Origin: Streptomyces mobaraensis
GTDB lineage: Bacteria; Actinomycetota; Actinomycetes; Streptomycetales; Streptomycetaceae
Direction of reading: 5' to 3'
DNA: 64,000 bases
Assembly: GCF_020099395.1 (NCBI RefSeq)
Contig: NZ_CP083590.1
Location: 3,844,001-3,908,000, forward strand
Shown here: positions 36,376 through 44,954 of the stretch, in pieces
Numbering within the stretch: the first letter of the stretch is position 1
Layout of the letters: each line of letters starts with the position of its first letter
Program-made: the position numbers and the translations under genes
The notes under the pieces: generated by a model
The model's input: the letters and a program-made list of their open reading frames with translations, nothing else
Told to the model about the DNA's origin: nothing
The model's database searches: none

Positions 36376-36963
36376 TCAGATGGTCCCTTCGAGATCCTCT
36401 CGCATGCGCACGCCCTCGCGCATGATCCTCCCCATGATGACGGCCGCGAGGCCGGCGAGGACGAGGACCTGTGGACCGGAGACCGTCGGTCCGGAGCCCA
36501 CGACCGGCGCCATGCTGGCGACGAGCCAGGAGTGGGACCAGCCGGCGACCAGCCCGGCCAGGGGCGTGCCCACGGTGACGGTCCAACCAAGGACGGAGAG
36601 CCGGCGCGACACCGTTTCGGTGAACGGCCCCCGCTCCACGACGGCCTTGAGCAGCCGGGAGAACAGCAGCAGCGCGAGGGAGCCGAACAGCTGCCAGGGC
36701 AGCCCGCTCCCCAGGTCGGCGGCGCGCTGCCCCGTGGAGGGGCTGTCCTGGCAGAGCCGCGCGGCACTGCTGGAGGCCGTCACGCCGTCGCCGACCGGCA
36801 GGCCGTCCGCCGCCAGCGGGGCGTTGGCCCAGAAGCCCGTCTCCGCGCAGACCGCCCCGTCGTCGAGCAGGTGGGTCACCCCCACACCGAGGAAAGTGAG
36901 CCCGCAGAGCACCGCCAGCGCAAAGGTCACCGAGGCCAGGGCCCTCGTGAGTCGCGTGTTCAT
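36376..36963 (-). CDS. DUF2975 membrane protein
   Basis: A 195-residue protein with four membrane helices (about 8-30, 90-110, 125-147, 155-175 by hydrophobicity) and a Cys-containing loop between helices 1 and 2. The size and neighbour match DUF2975. ATG 36963 has GGGGTGG upstream; GTG 36972 is an in-frame alternative. Such pairs are widespread small membrane-protein/repressor modules of unknown function. Confidence 0.82.
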   Translation of the reverse strand: MNTRLTRALASVTFALAVLCGLTFLGVGVTHLLDDGAVCAETGFWANAPLAADGLPVGDGVTASSSAARLCQDSPSTGQRAADLGSGLPWQLFGSLALLLFSRLLKAVVERGPFTETVSRRLSVLGWTVTVGTPLAGLVAGWSHSWLVASMAPVVGSGPTVSGPQVLVLAGLAAVIMGRIMREGVRMREDLEGTI

Positions 36964-36975
36964 CTCATCCACCCC

Positions 36976-37023
36976 ATCGATTTTCGATAAGCCGCAGCGT
37001 AGGTGGCATATCGATAATCGACA
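36976..37023 (-). promoter_or_regulatory. AT-rich inverted repeats upstream of the DUF2975/XRE pair
   Basis: ATCGATTTTCGATAA (36976-36990) and TATCGATAATCGACA (37009-37023) are inverted copies of one 15-bp sequence, conspicuously AT-rich in this genome, starting 13 bp before the DUF2975 gene. A likely operator and promoter region for the XRE protein; inferred. Confidence 0.55.
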
Positions 37024-37113
37024 AGTCGGGGGCGGGTGAAGGACGACGGGAGCGCGCCCCCGGGCCGTCGCTCCGGGGGCGCGGCGAAGACCGGCGCCAT
37101 CGCGGACCCGGAC

Positions 37114-38193
37114 TCAGCCCAGCAGTTCGCGCGCGGCCAGCGCGGTGCCCTCGACGCGTGCCCGGACCTTGGCGAAGGCGGTGTCCCGGGAGGTGGAGGT
37201 GTCGTCGGAGAAGGGCGAGAAACCGCAGTCGTCACAGGTGCCGAGACGGTCGGCGGGCAGATGGCGGGCGGCGGTCAGGACGCGGTCGCGGACCTGCTCG
37301 GGGGTCTCGACGCGAGGGTCGATCGGGTCGATGACGCCGACGAACACCTGGGCGTGCGCGGGGAGATGGGCCGCCAGGACGGCCAGGACCTTCTCCGGAT
37401 CGGGCTCGCTCGCGAGCTGGAGGTAGAAGGCGCCGGCCGCGAGCCGGAGCAGCCGGGGCAGCAGCGCCGCGTAGTCGACGTCGAGGCTGTGGGTGGAGTC
37501 CTGGTCACCACCGGGGCAGGTGTGGACGCCGATCCGCGACCGCTCGGCGTCCGAAAAACGTTCAAGGACCCGGTTGTTGAGCGCGACGAAGTCGTCCAGC
37601 AGGCTGCCGCTCGGATCGAGCTTCAACGCGAGGCGGGCCTCGGTGAAGTCGAGCTGGACGCGGTGCGCGCCGGCGTCCAGGCAGCCACGGATGTCCGCCT
37701 CGGCCTCGGCGGTGAGGTCGTCGAGGAAGGCTTCGCGGGGGTAACCGTCGATGCCGTCGGGCGGGTAGAGCAGGCTGAGCGCCGAGGGAGCGATGACGGC
37801 CTGTTTGACGGGTACCGTCGCGTGCGGGAGGGCGGCGCGCAGGTAGCGGTCGGCGTGGACGGCGTAGCGCAGCGGCCCGGCGGTCAGCCGGGGCAGCTGC
37901 CGCTGGTGGCCGTCGGCGAAGGGGATGACGACCCCGTCGGGTGCCAGCCCGTCCAGGCCGGTCAGGGGGTAGGTGGCGAAGCTGGGCTTGGACTGCTCGC
38001 CGTCGGTGACGACGGGGGAGCCGGCCTCCTCCAGGCGGCGCACGGTGTCGGCGACCGCGCGGTCCTCGGCGGCCGCGAGTTCGTCGTCACCGACGCGGCC
38101 CGCGGCGTGGTCCGTCAGGGCCGCCAGCAGCTCGGGCGGGCGGGGGAGGCTGCCGATGGGCTCGGTGGGAATTCCGGTGGACGCGGTGGTCAA
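37114..38193 (-). CDS. Cobalamin-independent methionine synthase-like (MetE C-terminal type)
   Basis: A 359-residue TIM-barrel enzyme related to the catalytic half of MetE. The zinc ligands are present: His and Cys in GVHTCPGG, Glu in LASEPDPEKV and Cys in TCDDCGF. Short stand-alone members transfer methyl or alkyl groups between thiols and various donors; the true substrate cannot be read from sequence. The start is TTG at 38193: it overlaps the preceding stop (TTGA) and has GGAG 8 bases upstream; no other start codon fits. It is translationally coupled to the secreted protein at 38190-38771. Confidence 0.85.
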   Translation of the reverse strand: MTTASTGIPTEPIGSLPRPPELLAALTDHAAGRVGDDELAAAEDRAVADTVRRLEEAGSPVVTDGEQSKPSFATYPLTGLDGLAPDGVVIPFADGHQRQLPRLTAGPLRYAVHADRYLRAALPHATVPVKQAVIAPSALSLLYPPDGIDGYPREAFLDDLTAEAEADIRGCLDAGAHRVQLDFTEARLALKLDPSGSLLDDFVALNNRVLERFSDAERSRIGVHTCPGGDQDSTHSLDVDYAALLPRLLRLAAGAFYLQLASEPDPEKVLAVLAAHLPAHAQVFVGVIDPIDPRVETPEQVRDRVLTAARHLPADRLGTCDDCGFSPFSDDTSTSRDTAFAKVRARVEGTALAARELLG

Positions 38194-38771
38194 GACCCGA
38201 TCTCCAAGCGTGCGTCGCCGCTGTTTCCCCGGATCCCCGAGGAGAGGCATTCGGTGGGCAGTTGACGGGGGAGCGCGAGCAGGACCGACCGCCGGGCCGG
38301 CTGTCCCTCGCCGCGCCCCTTGACGACCCGGCCCGTCAGCGTGACCGTGAGGATGCCGGCGACGCGGACGGCGGAGCCGTGGTCGTAGGAGACGACCGAC
38401 CACTTCCCGTCGGCGTACCGCACCTTTTCCATGGCGCGGGGGCTGTTCAGCGTGGTGCAGGAGGCGTCCGGCGACAGCGCTTCGAGGAAGCCCGTGGCCG
38501 GCAGTTCCCGGCCGGACGCCTGCGTGCACGTGTACTCGGCCGTCGTACGGACGCGGGTCGTCCGCGGCTGGAGCGCCAGCGGCGGGTCGTACGTACTCTC
38601 GCTGGGCCCCTCGCAGGAGACGCTCCCGCCGTGGTCTCCGTGGTCTCCGTGTTTCCCGTGGTCTCCGTGTCTCCCGTCGCCGGCGTGACCGGCCGGGGCC
38701 GAGACCACCGACGAGACCACCAACGCCAGGGAACCGAGCGCCACTGCCGCCCCGCGCCGTCCGCCGAACAT
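38190..38771 (-). CDS. Secreted protein with a His/Asp/Gly-rich segment
   Basis: A 193-residue exported protein. A Sec signal peptide (GAAVALGSLALVVSSVVSAPAGHA) precedes a repetitive G-D-H-G segment (about 30-50) able to bind metal, then a domain of about 140 residues with four Cys that could form two disulfides. The domain was not recognised. GGAGG lies upstream of the ATG. Its stop overlaps the TTG start of the zinc-dependent MetE-like gene. The His-rich segment next to a zinc enzyme hints at metal supply, but this is speculation. Confidence 0.75.
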   Translation of the reverse strand: MFGGRRGAAVALGSLALVVSSVVSAPAGHAGDGRHGDHGKHGDHGDHGGSVSCEGPSESTYDPPLALQPRTTRVRTTAEYTCTQASGRELPATGFLEALSPDASCTTLNSPRAMEKVRYADGKWSVVSYDHGSAVRVAGILTVTLTGRVVKGRGEGQPARRSVLLALPRQLPTECLSSGIRGNSGDARLEIGS

Positions 38772-38999
38772 ATGCCCTCCAGGGATTCCGGTCCGCTGCC
38801 AGCCCCTCCCTACCCCGCGTGGCCGCTGCCGCCCCCGGCTCTTCGCGGCGCGCCGACCGCGTGCGTCCGCCGCGCGCGCGGGACACGCACCCCGTGCACC
38901 GGAAGGCCGGCCTGGGCCTCCGTCCGGAGGGGTATGACAGCCGAACCGGACCGCAGTGCTCACGGCCGAGCGCCCCGGCGTTCGACGGAAGGGATGCCG

Positions 39000-39515
39000 A
39001 TGGACCAGACAGCAGCGCAGAGGCTCGTCTTCGCCATGCTGGACGCGGACGGGGACGGAGTCGTCTCCCGGGACGAGTACCTGGCGCGCACCACGAACGC
39101 GGCCCTGGCGGCGGGGCGCGAGCAGGACGACCCCCTCGTCGTCACCGCGCGCACGCTCGGCGCGCGGGCGTGGGCGTCGATGGACGCCGACGGCGACGGA
39201 CGGATGACGTTCGACGAGTACGCGGCCTGGGCGGGTGCCGAGGCGTTCGACACCGTCTGCGCTCCGGTCCTCGGCGCCCTCTTCGACCTCGCCGACACCG
39301 ACGGGGACGGCACCCTCGACCTCGCCGCGTTCACGGCCTTCCGCACGGCGCTGAACAATCCGGCCGAGAACGCCGCGGCGGCGTTCGCGGCCCTCGACCC
39401 CGGAGGCACCGGCCGCGTCCGCCGCGCCGACTACATCGCGTCCATCCGCTCCCACGTCACCGGTGAGGACTCCCCGATGGGCGAGGCGCTGTACGGCGGG
39501 GTGCCGGTGGGGTAG
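39000..39515 (+). CDS. EF-hand calcium-binding protein (calerythrin-like)
   Basis: A 171-residue four-EF-hand protein. Loops 1 (residues 15-26, DADGDGVVSRDE) and 2 (62-73, DADGDGRMTFDE) are canonical; loop 3 (99-110) lacks the terminal Glu; loop 4 (133-144, DPGGTGRVRRAD) is degenerate and probably cannot bind calcium. The architecture matches the calerythrin-like proteins of actinomycetes, which buffer calcium or act as switches. ATG 39000 is preferred to 38994 because GAAGGG is then correctly spaced. Confidence 0.93.
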   Translation: MDQTAAQRLVFAMLDADGDGVVSRDEYLARTTNAALAAGREQDDPLVVTARTLGARAWASMDADGDGRMTFDEYAAWAGAEAFDTVCAPVLGALFDLADTDGDGTLDLAAFTAFRTALNNPAENAAAAFAALDPGGTGRVRRADYIASIRSHVTGEDSPMGEALYGGVPVG

Positions 39516-39605
39516 CGCGTACGCCGCCGGTGCCGTCCGGGTCAGGGCGGCGGCCACGAACCGGGCGCCGGTCAGGGACGGCAGCCGGCGCGTGCCGGAC
39601 GACCG

Positions 39606-39864
39606 TCACATGGACAGGTACTCCTTCACCTCCCACGGGTGGCCCGCGGGATGGACGCTCGAAGAAGCACGCGTGAGCGTACAGAGTGTGCAGCCCGCGC
39701 TGCGCGGGCTCCATGAGGACGGCACCGCAGCGGCGGACGCGAGCCAGGATGTCGCTGTAGCGTGCTCCGTCAACGATGATCCCCAAGTGCGGCAGAGGTG
39801 CGCCGGAGTCCTCCTCCCCGAGCTTCGTCCACCGCGCGTTCGGCCGGCGAGGCCTGAACAACAA
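39606..39864 (-). pseudogene. Glyoxalase/VOC-domain remnant beside the AICE left end
   Basis: Two frames together give the C-terminal half of a VOC protein: PHLGIIVDGARYSDILARVRRCGAVLMEP...TLYAHACFFE in one frame, and PAGHPWEVKEYLSM in another, with the shift near 39655. The N-terminal half is missing, replaced by the terminator and attL. This is a decayed gene at the tRNA-Gly insertion site, probably truncated by an earlier integration or excision. Confidence 0.65.
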
Positions 39865-39896
39865 GAAACCCCGGACCGACTAGTCCAGGGTTTCTT
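39863..39896 (-). terminator. Terminator left of attL (original tRNA-Gly terminator)
   Basis: Arms AAGAAACCCCGGAC (39863-39876) and GTCCAGGGTTTCTT (39883-39896) pair with one mismatch or wobble, 6-base loop. It lies 3 bp from attL, where the tRNA 3' end would be before integration. Confidence 0.7.
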
Positions 39897-39899
39897 TGA

Positions 39900-39943
39900 A
39901 AGAGCGGGCGACGAGAATCGAACTCGCGCTCTGAGCTTGGGAA
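39900..39943 (-). repeat. attL: 44-bp direct repeat, displaced 3' half of tRNA-Gly
   Basis: Identical over 44 bp to 58177-58220. It contains the tRNA 3' half from the anticodon loop to the acceptor end, but lacks the 5' half, so it is not a functional gene. Confidence 0.95.
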
Positions 39944-40121
39944 TCACAAGGCGCAGCGGTTGCATTGCCGCTATGTCCTGCACGATGTTCTACTTGATCG
40001 GCTGATCAGGCTCAGTGGTTTGCCTGCTGGTGACCGCTGCTCGCTGCCTCATCTGGCATGAGTGTGGCACGACTGACTGTCGCTGCCTGCTGTGGCAACG
40101 AGCTCCTAGGGGCGGTCGTGT

Positions 40122-41498
40122 TCATGTCCCTCGCGTTTGTGTGCTGAGGATAACCTCATATGCTAGAAATCGCACGAGCTCGATATCGGGACCTAGCGCT
40201 TCAGCTTCGTGGCTCTGTGGAAGCAGGGCGGGCATGTTCCCGTATTTAGGATCGTCTTTCGCGTGGACGATGCGGTTCCTGATTCTATATACGCGATCAG
40301 CTACCTGGTGAGATAGTGGCGTTTGTCTATTGTCTGGGTTTATGTTGTCCGACACCCCTCCGATGGGGCCATTCTTTGTAAAATGCTTGCCCCAGTTGTT
40401 TTCGCCGAAGAAATCGTGCAGTTTGCTACCTCGGACAAACTCTTCGAGCAGGATTCTCAGTTGGTTCGCCTCGGAGGCAATTGCTGTTTTCTCGCCGAGT
40501 GACAGGAGTCTCATAAGGTATTTATCCTGGCGTCTATCGAAGCAGGGGTCGGATAGCTCCAATTCGAGTTGACGGAGAGCGCTTCTCCTGCCGGCCACCG
40601 GGAAGAAGTTTTCTAGGACCTGGTAGTAGGAGAGAAAGGCCAGAGGTGGATTCCCTGACGCGCTCCCTGCAAATCGGAAGAGTACAGAGATCTCTGGTTC
40701 GATCCTAGTCTCCGGAAACCGAACGATCTGTGCGGGTTGCTCGCGGGTCCTCGGCATCCTGCGCTCTGCTTGGCTCGGCCATGTGACGGGTCTTAGATTT
40801 ATGTGGTTACGTACGTCCAGTTCGTATAGAAGTGAGTTGATTAGCGGCTCTGCTTTAGATTCAAGCTGCTCCAGGGTTGTGCCCTGGTTGAAGCAAATTC
40901 GAATAGAAAGCACAAACCTGGGGATTTCGCGCACTCCGACGTTGCACAATGCGTGACATGTGAGTGACGGCCCTGATATTTGTATGCAAGCGTCATCTCC
41001 GTGTAGGCCTATCCTTGCCTTCCGTTCGCCTGTGCTGTACGGGGGGAAATCGAGTGAGGGTAGGTTGTGGAAGCTTTGTGTTCGGTGACATTCTTTGTCT
41101 ATATCGTTTGAGATCAGCCTTTCGAATGTTCGGAGTGTGTAACTCATCGGCATTGATGCCGTGTGGTTGGGGCGCACTAGTACTTCGATGTAGCCTTCTT
41201 TTGGGACGGCTATGCCCACCCATTTTTCGCAGTGCCTGGCGCCCTTCTCCAATTGTGTTAGAATTTCTTTAGAGTAGTTCCTGGGGATGTGAATCTCTCT
41301 ACTGGCAACCCCGTTCCACCTTGTGTTTGGCGTGAATATTAGGGAATCGCCTTTGATGTGGCGAAACCCGACGCCGCGGGCTGCGAGTTCTCTAATTATT
41401 CGAGCTTCGGAGGGCGTTTCTTCCGGGTTTGTCTGGACGTCGGGGCCATCCTCCGTGTCCGCGTCCGCCCAGTCCTCGTCACTGTCTTGATTGGTCAT
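40122..41498 (-). CDS. HEPN-motif protein, candidate abortive-infection RNase (low G+C cargo)
   Basis: A 458-residue protein. The C-terminal third has the look of a HEPN helical bundle: FLSYYQVLENFF near 280, then the catalytic-type motif RNRIVH (Arg407 to His412, the R-N-x-x-x-H form of HEPN RNases) in VYRIRNRIVHAKDD. The N-terminal two thirds, mixed alpha/beta, are unrecognised. The plan (large N-terminal sensor, C-terminal HEPN) recalls ApeA-like defence proteins. G+C is strikingly low (29 of 60 bases in 40321-40380) with AAA, ATA and CTA codons rare in Streptomyces, so it is recently acquired. The defence role is inference. Confidence 0.7.
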   Translation of the reverse strand: MTNQDSDEDWADADTEDGPDVQTNPEETPSEARIIRELAARGVGFRHIKGDSLIFTPNTRWNGVASREIHIPRNYSKEILTQLEKGARHCEKWVGIAVPKEGYIEVLVRPNHTASMPMSYTLRTFERLISNDIDKECHRTQSFHNLPSLDFPPYSTGERKARIGLHGDDACIQISGPSLTCHALCNVGVREIPRFVLSIRICFNQGTTLEQLESKAEPLINSLLYELDVRNHINLRPVTWPSQAERRMPRTREQPAQIVRFPETRIEPEISVLFRFAGSASGNPPLAFLSYYQVLENFFPVAGRRSALRQLELELSDPCFDRRQDKYLMRLLSLGEKTAIASEANQLRILLEEFVRGSKLHDFFGENNWGKHFTKNGPIGGVSDNINPDNRQTPLSHQVADRVYRIRNRIVHAKDDPKYGNMPALLPQSHEAEALGPDIELVRFLAYEVILSTQTRGT

Positions 41499-41720
41499 CG
41501 GCCCCCCTGCCAGTTCGATGGGTAATCAGAGAGGCAAGGGTAGCCGTGCCTGCCGGGTAACGGGGCGATATTCCGTAGAATCTGAGGCGTGAGGGTGGCC
41601 GTATCGTAGTCGCGGCCCTCTGGTATCCGTCTTCCGACCCCGCGGAGCAGGCTTGGGTTGCAAGGTGGGATGGAGCATGCCACTTTGCGGGGTATCGCAG
41701 ACGGTGCTGGTCCCCAGGCG

Positions 41721-42275
41721 TCACCCTTCTGTGCGTGACGGGGGCAGCAGTAGATCCCTTTCCGGGTGGCTGTCGCCCGTGACGCGGCCTTGGACACCGA
41801 GGTCTTCGCGAGCTGCCTCGTGGAACGCGTTGATGGCCCTGAAGGTGGCGCGGTGGAGTGCTCGCCACTCTTCCAGGGTGCCGGTGGTTTCGCCTGTGGC
41901 CTGCCAGTCGATTTTGAGGGCGATGGCGTTGAGGTCGTGGGCTGCTTCGACGACATCGTCGCCGCCCAGGAGCATCACGCGTTCGAAGGCGCGGCCGCGG
42001 AGGCGGCCGGCCTCGGACATCTCCGCTCGAAGCTCCTGCTCCGGCTGGCAGCTGGGGCGTATTCCCTCGCGGTGGTCGTAGAGGTGGACGGCGAGGAAGA
42101 TGCAGGAGCGCATCTGGTCGATGTAGTTCGCGTAGGCGTCCAGCTTCTTGGCGTCCCAGCGGGTTTGGAGAGTCTGGCGGTGCCGTTGCTTTTCCATCCT
42201 GTGGTTGGCCAGGTGGGTGGTCACCGCGCCCATGAGCACTGCAGCGATCGTCACAAGCTGTTCGCTGAACTCCAC
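41721..42275 (-). CDS. Small N-anchored membrane protein of the AICE, unknown function
   Basis: A 184-residue protein. An N-terminal membrane helix (QLVTIAAVLMGAVTTHLA) is followed by a soluble helical domain (residues about 30-170) with many charged residues, probably cytoplasmic. GTG 42275 is chosen because a G-rich site sits about 9 bases upstream and the helix then comes at the very N-terminus; ATG 42356 is possible. Its orientation and position next to the HEPN gene are compatible with a joint defence or accessory module, but nothing proves it. Confidence 0.55.
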   Translation of the reverse strand: MEFSEQLVTIAAVLMGAVTTHLANHRMEKQRHRQTLQTRWDAKKLDAYANYIDQMRSCIFLAVHLYDHREGIRPSCQPEQELRAEMSEAGRLRGRAFERVMLLGGDDVVEAAHDLNAIALKIDWQATGETTGTLEEWRALHRATFRAINAFHEAAREDLGVQGRVTGDSHPERDLLLPPSRTEG

Positions 42276-42470
42276 CGTGCTGGCCCCCTGGGAAGTCGTT
42301 CGGACGACTTTGAGGATCGCAGGAACCGGGGGAGCAGATTGTGGTTGGGGTGACAAACGGCTGGAACACGGCGCGGGGTTGGTGTCCGTAGGGTGACCTG
42401 GGCCCTGGTCGGGTGACTGTGACAGCGTGACCGGTGTGACACCCCCCGGCTGTTTCAGCTGTTCACGTCC

Positions 42471-43442
42471 TCATAGAGGCAGCACGTCCGCGTCGACGGG
42501 TGACAGCACGACGTCTGTCTGGGCAGTGATCGGCTTTCGGATTCGGACAGGGGCGGTCGGACGGCGCAGCATCACCGGGTAGTCCTCCGGCATGTACGAG
42601 TTCACGACGTCGTATGGGTGAAGGCCGTGGTGGAAGAACGGGGCCAGGACGTCGTCGGCTGTTCGTCCGCCGGCCGCCAGGCGGGCCGGGCTGATCTCGA
42701 CGACGAGCTCGCAGTCCGGGCGTTGGTGGTGCAGGAGTTCGGCGAGGCTGTCCAGCACCGTGCCCTCGGCTCCCTCCACGTCCACCTTGATGATTCGGGC
42801 TCGTTCGAGCTCCGCGGCCGAGACGGCGTCCGCCAGGGGGAGGCCGGGGACGGTCAGCCGGCTCTCGTGGTGCTCCGGTTTGACCGTGGTCGTGGCGCCG
42901 AGGTTGCCGGTGTGGGGGACGTAGAGGATTACGTCGCCCCGGGAAGCGGTGATGGCGGCGCGGACGGGGCGGACGTTCTCGCAGTGGTTCAGGGCGGCGT
43001 TCGCCTGCAGTTCGGCGTGGAGCGCCGGCGCTGGCTCGATGGCCACCACGACGCCGTCTGGGCCGACGAGCCGTGAGGCCATGGTGGTGTAGTAGCCGAC
43101 GTTCGCCCCGATATCGAGGAAGCCGTCACCCGGCTTCAGGCGTGAAGCGATGAAGGCGGAGATCACCGGCTCCCAGCACCCGGACGTGTAGAGCGACCTC
43201 ATGATGAGGTCCTCCGTCGTGCGGATTCGGATGCGACATCCGTATCGGGTGGTGACCGTCTTGGCCGTGGCCGGGTTTTTTCGGAGTCCGACGTCGAGCC
43301 ATTCCCGTAGGAGCGCTCGCTTCAGCGTGGTGCCCGGGCCGTATCGCACGTAGCAGCGAGCTGCTGTCAGCAAAGGTCGCCACGGCGGTGGAATCAAGTG
43401 GGTCTCGGACGGTGGGCGGCGCTTTCCTGCGGAAGGGGCCAT
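42471..43442 (-). CDS. FkbM family methyltransferase
   Basis: A 323-residue SAM-dependent methyltransferase. Motif I is FLDIGANVGYYTT (residues about 108-120), followed by VVAIEPAP, and the FkbM hallmark KVDVEGAEG. FkbM enzymes methylate hydroxyl groups of sugars, glycans or polyketides. In this setting, as AICE cargo, a role in altering a surface glycan is possible; the GT2 enzyme at 46676 is in the same element. No polyketide genes are near. Confidence 0.88.
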   Translation of the reverse strand: MAPSAGKRRPPSETHLIPPPWRPLLTAARCYVRYGPGTTLKRALLREWLDVGLRKNPATAKTVTTRYGCRIRIRTTEDLIMRSLYTSGCWEPVISAFIASRLKPGDGFLDIGANVGYYTTMASRLVGPDGVVVAIEPAPALHAELQANAALNHCENVRPVRAAITASRGDVILYVPHTGNLGATTTVKPEHHESRLTVPGLPLADAVSAAELERARIIKVDVEGAEGTVLDSLAELLHHQRPDCELVVEISPARLAAGGRTADDVLAPFFHHGLHPYDVVNSYMPEDYPVMLRRPTAPVRIRKPITAQTDVVLSPVDADVLPL

Positions 43443-43609
43443 GCGCGCGACCGTACGGTGCCAAGCCGTTCAGAGACAGGGGCCGGTCGGTGCAAGAAGC
43501 GGGGGCACGGGACGCCAGGCCGGCTTCCGTGCCGCGGCACCGGCACGCGGCCGCGCAAGCCGGGCGGGCCGACTCCGTGTGGAGTCGTCCCGCCCGTCGT
43601 GATCCGTCC

Positions 43610-44212
43610 CTACCTGCCTGTGGGCCTTTGAGCCACGGGGCTGAGGGTGAAGGTCTCGGACGCCATCATCGTGAAGGTGCTGTCACCCGTTGATGCGGCG
43701 TGCCGCACGAACCAGGAGTGGGCGCGCCTGGCGCTCGGAGTGCTCCCCGGCTGCTTCTCGCCGCAGTCCTCGCACGTTCCCCGGAAGCGGTCGGGGCCTG
43801 CGGCGTGAGCCGTCAGCTCCCAGTGCTCCTCGTCCGCAGGAGCGAGCGAGGGCCTTTCCTCCGGTCCCTCGTGCGCTCGGGCAGTCAGGCGTACTCCCCG
43901 GCTGACGGCCACCCGGAGGACATCGCGCAGCGCAGCCGCCAAAGGCTCGACGATGTAGTGCATCCCCTCTGGCCCGCCATCGGGGCGGTTCGTCATCTCC
44001 TCCACGTGGTTCAGCAGGACATCCGCCAGGGCCAGTTGTTCCTCCTCGACCATGTCGGCCATACGCCCGAGGAAGCTGCCGTGGTCGCCTCCGACCAGGT
44101 AGAGCGGCTTGTTCTCGAACCCGGTCCAAGGCAGCAGCCGGAGTTCGGCCCCGGCGCCGTGGTCCCTCGGTGAGTCGGTTCTAATCGGCATCGACATCGC
44201 TGGTTCCGTCAT
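43610..44212 (-). CDS. AICE protein of unknown function with a Cys pair
   Basis: A 200-residue protein. A central helical part (about 30-120) is followed by a region with CEDCGEKQPG, one half of a zinc-ribbon-like site, and a short beta-rich end (DSTFTMMASETFTLSP). No known domain was recognised. ATG 44212 has AGGAGG six bases upstream, inside the end of the GntR gene, so the two overlap by 32 bp and belong to one operon. Confidence 0.65.
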   Translation of the reverse strand: MTEPAMSMPIRTDSPRDHGAGAELRLLPWTGFENKPLYLVGGDHGSFLGRMADMVEEEQLALADVLLNHVEEMTNRPDGGPEGMHYIVEPLAAALRDVLRVAVSRGVRLTARAHEGPEERPSLAPADEEHWELTAHAAGPDRFRGTCEDCGEKQPGSTPSARRAHSWFVRHAASTGDSTFTMMASETFTLSPVAQRPTGR

Positions 44213-44954
44213 CGGTTGCCTCCTCATCCGGAATGGGCGCGAGCGTGGTGAACATGGCTTCGGACCGTTCGCCGCGGAGGACCAGGTGCGCGGCCTCCAC
44301 CACCCGGCCCGTGGCGTCGGTGGAGACGCGTTCGATGGACAGGACCGGCGTCCTGATGGTGATCTGCAAGAGGTTCGCTTCTTCCGTCGTCGCGAGGCGG
44401 GCCGTCAGGCGTTGCGCGCTGGCCTCCACCTGCACGCCGGCCTTGACGAGAAGCCGCCGGACGTCCTCCCCCCACGGGGAGCGGACCACTTGGATTTCCC
44501 GTAGGTCCCTGTACGCCACGGACTGGGGTACGTAGACGTGGGCCACGCTGTGCGGGGTCTCCCCCTCCCGGTTGAGGTATTGGTATTTGGCCACCGAGGA
44601 GCCTGGTGACACGCCCAAGAGGACGGAGAGTTCCGTGCTTGCCTTGATGTTGGTGGCACTGAGGGTCGTACGGACTACGCGTTGTGCGGCGGTGTCCGCC
44701 TGCTCCGTGTGGTCGCCAGGGGAGTACCGGATGGGCGGCCTCGGGCGGGTCACGTAGGTGCCGCTGCCGTGGCGCCTCTTCAGGAGGCCCTCGGCCTGGA
44801 GCACCTCCAACGCGTCCCGGAGCGTGGGCCTGCCGACCTCGAAAGCCGCAGCGAGGGCCTCCTCCGAGGGGAGGCGTTCGCCGATCCTGTACGTACCGGA
44901 GCGGATGCGGTGGCGCAGCTCGTCGACGATTGCCTGATAGCGAAGGGACAACAT
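44181..44954 (-). CDS. GntR/UTRA regulator (KorSA-like)
   Basis: A 257-residue regulator. The N-terminal winged helix is classical GntR (YRIGERLPSEEALAAAFEVGRPTLRDALEVLQAEGLLKRRHGSGTYV) and the C-terminal half is a UTRA ligand domain. In pSAM2 the homologous KorSA represses transfer and replication activation. Its ATG overlaps the stop of the 68-residue gene upstream (TGATG). It is one of three GntR/UTRA genes in the element. Confidence 0.88.
   Translation of the reverse strand: MLSLRYQAIVDELRHRIRSGTYRIGERLPSEEALAAAFEVGRPTLRDALEVLQAEGLLKRRHGSGTYVTRPRPPIRYSPGDHTEQADTAAQRVVRTTLSATNIKASTELSVLLGVSPGSSVAKYQYLNREGETPHSVAHVYVPQSVAYRDLREIQVVRSPWGEDVRRLLVKAGVQVEASAQRLTARLATTEEANLLQITIRTPVLSIERVSTDATGRVVEAAHLVLRGERSEAMFTTLAPIPDEEATDDGTSDVDAD

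Noticed and set aside
39900..39943. A second tRNA-Gly gene
   Set aside because: Only the 3' half is present; no 5' half, D-arm or acceptor partner, so it is the attL copy.
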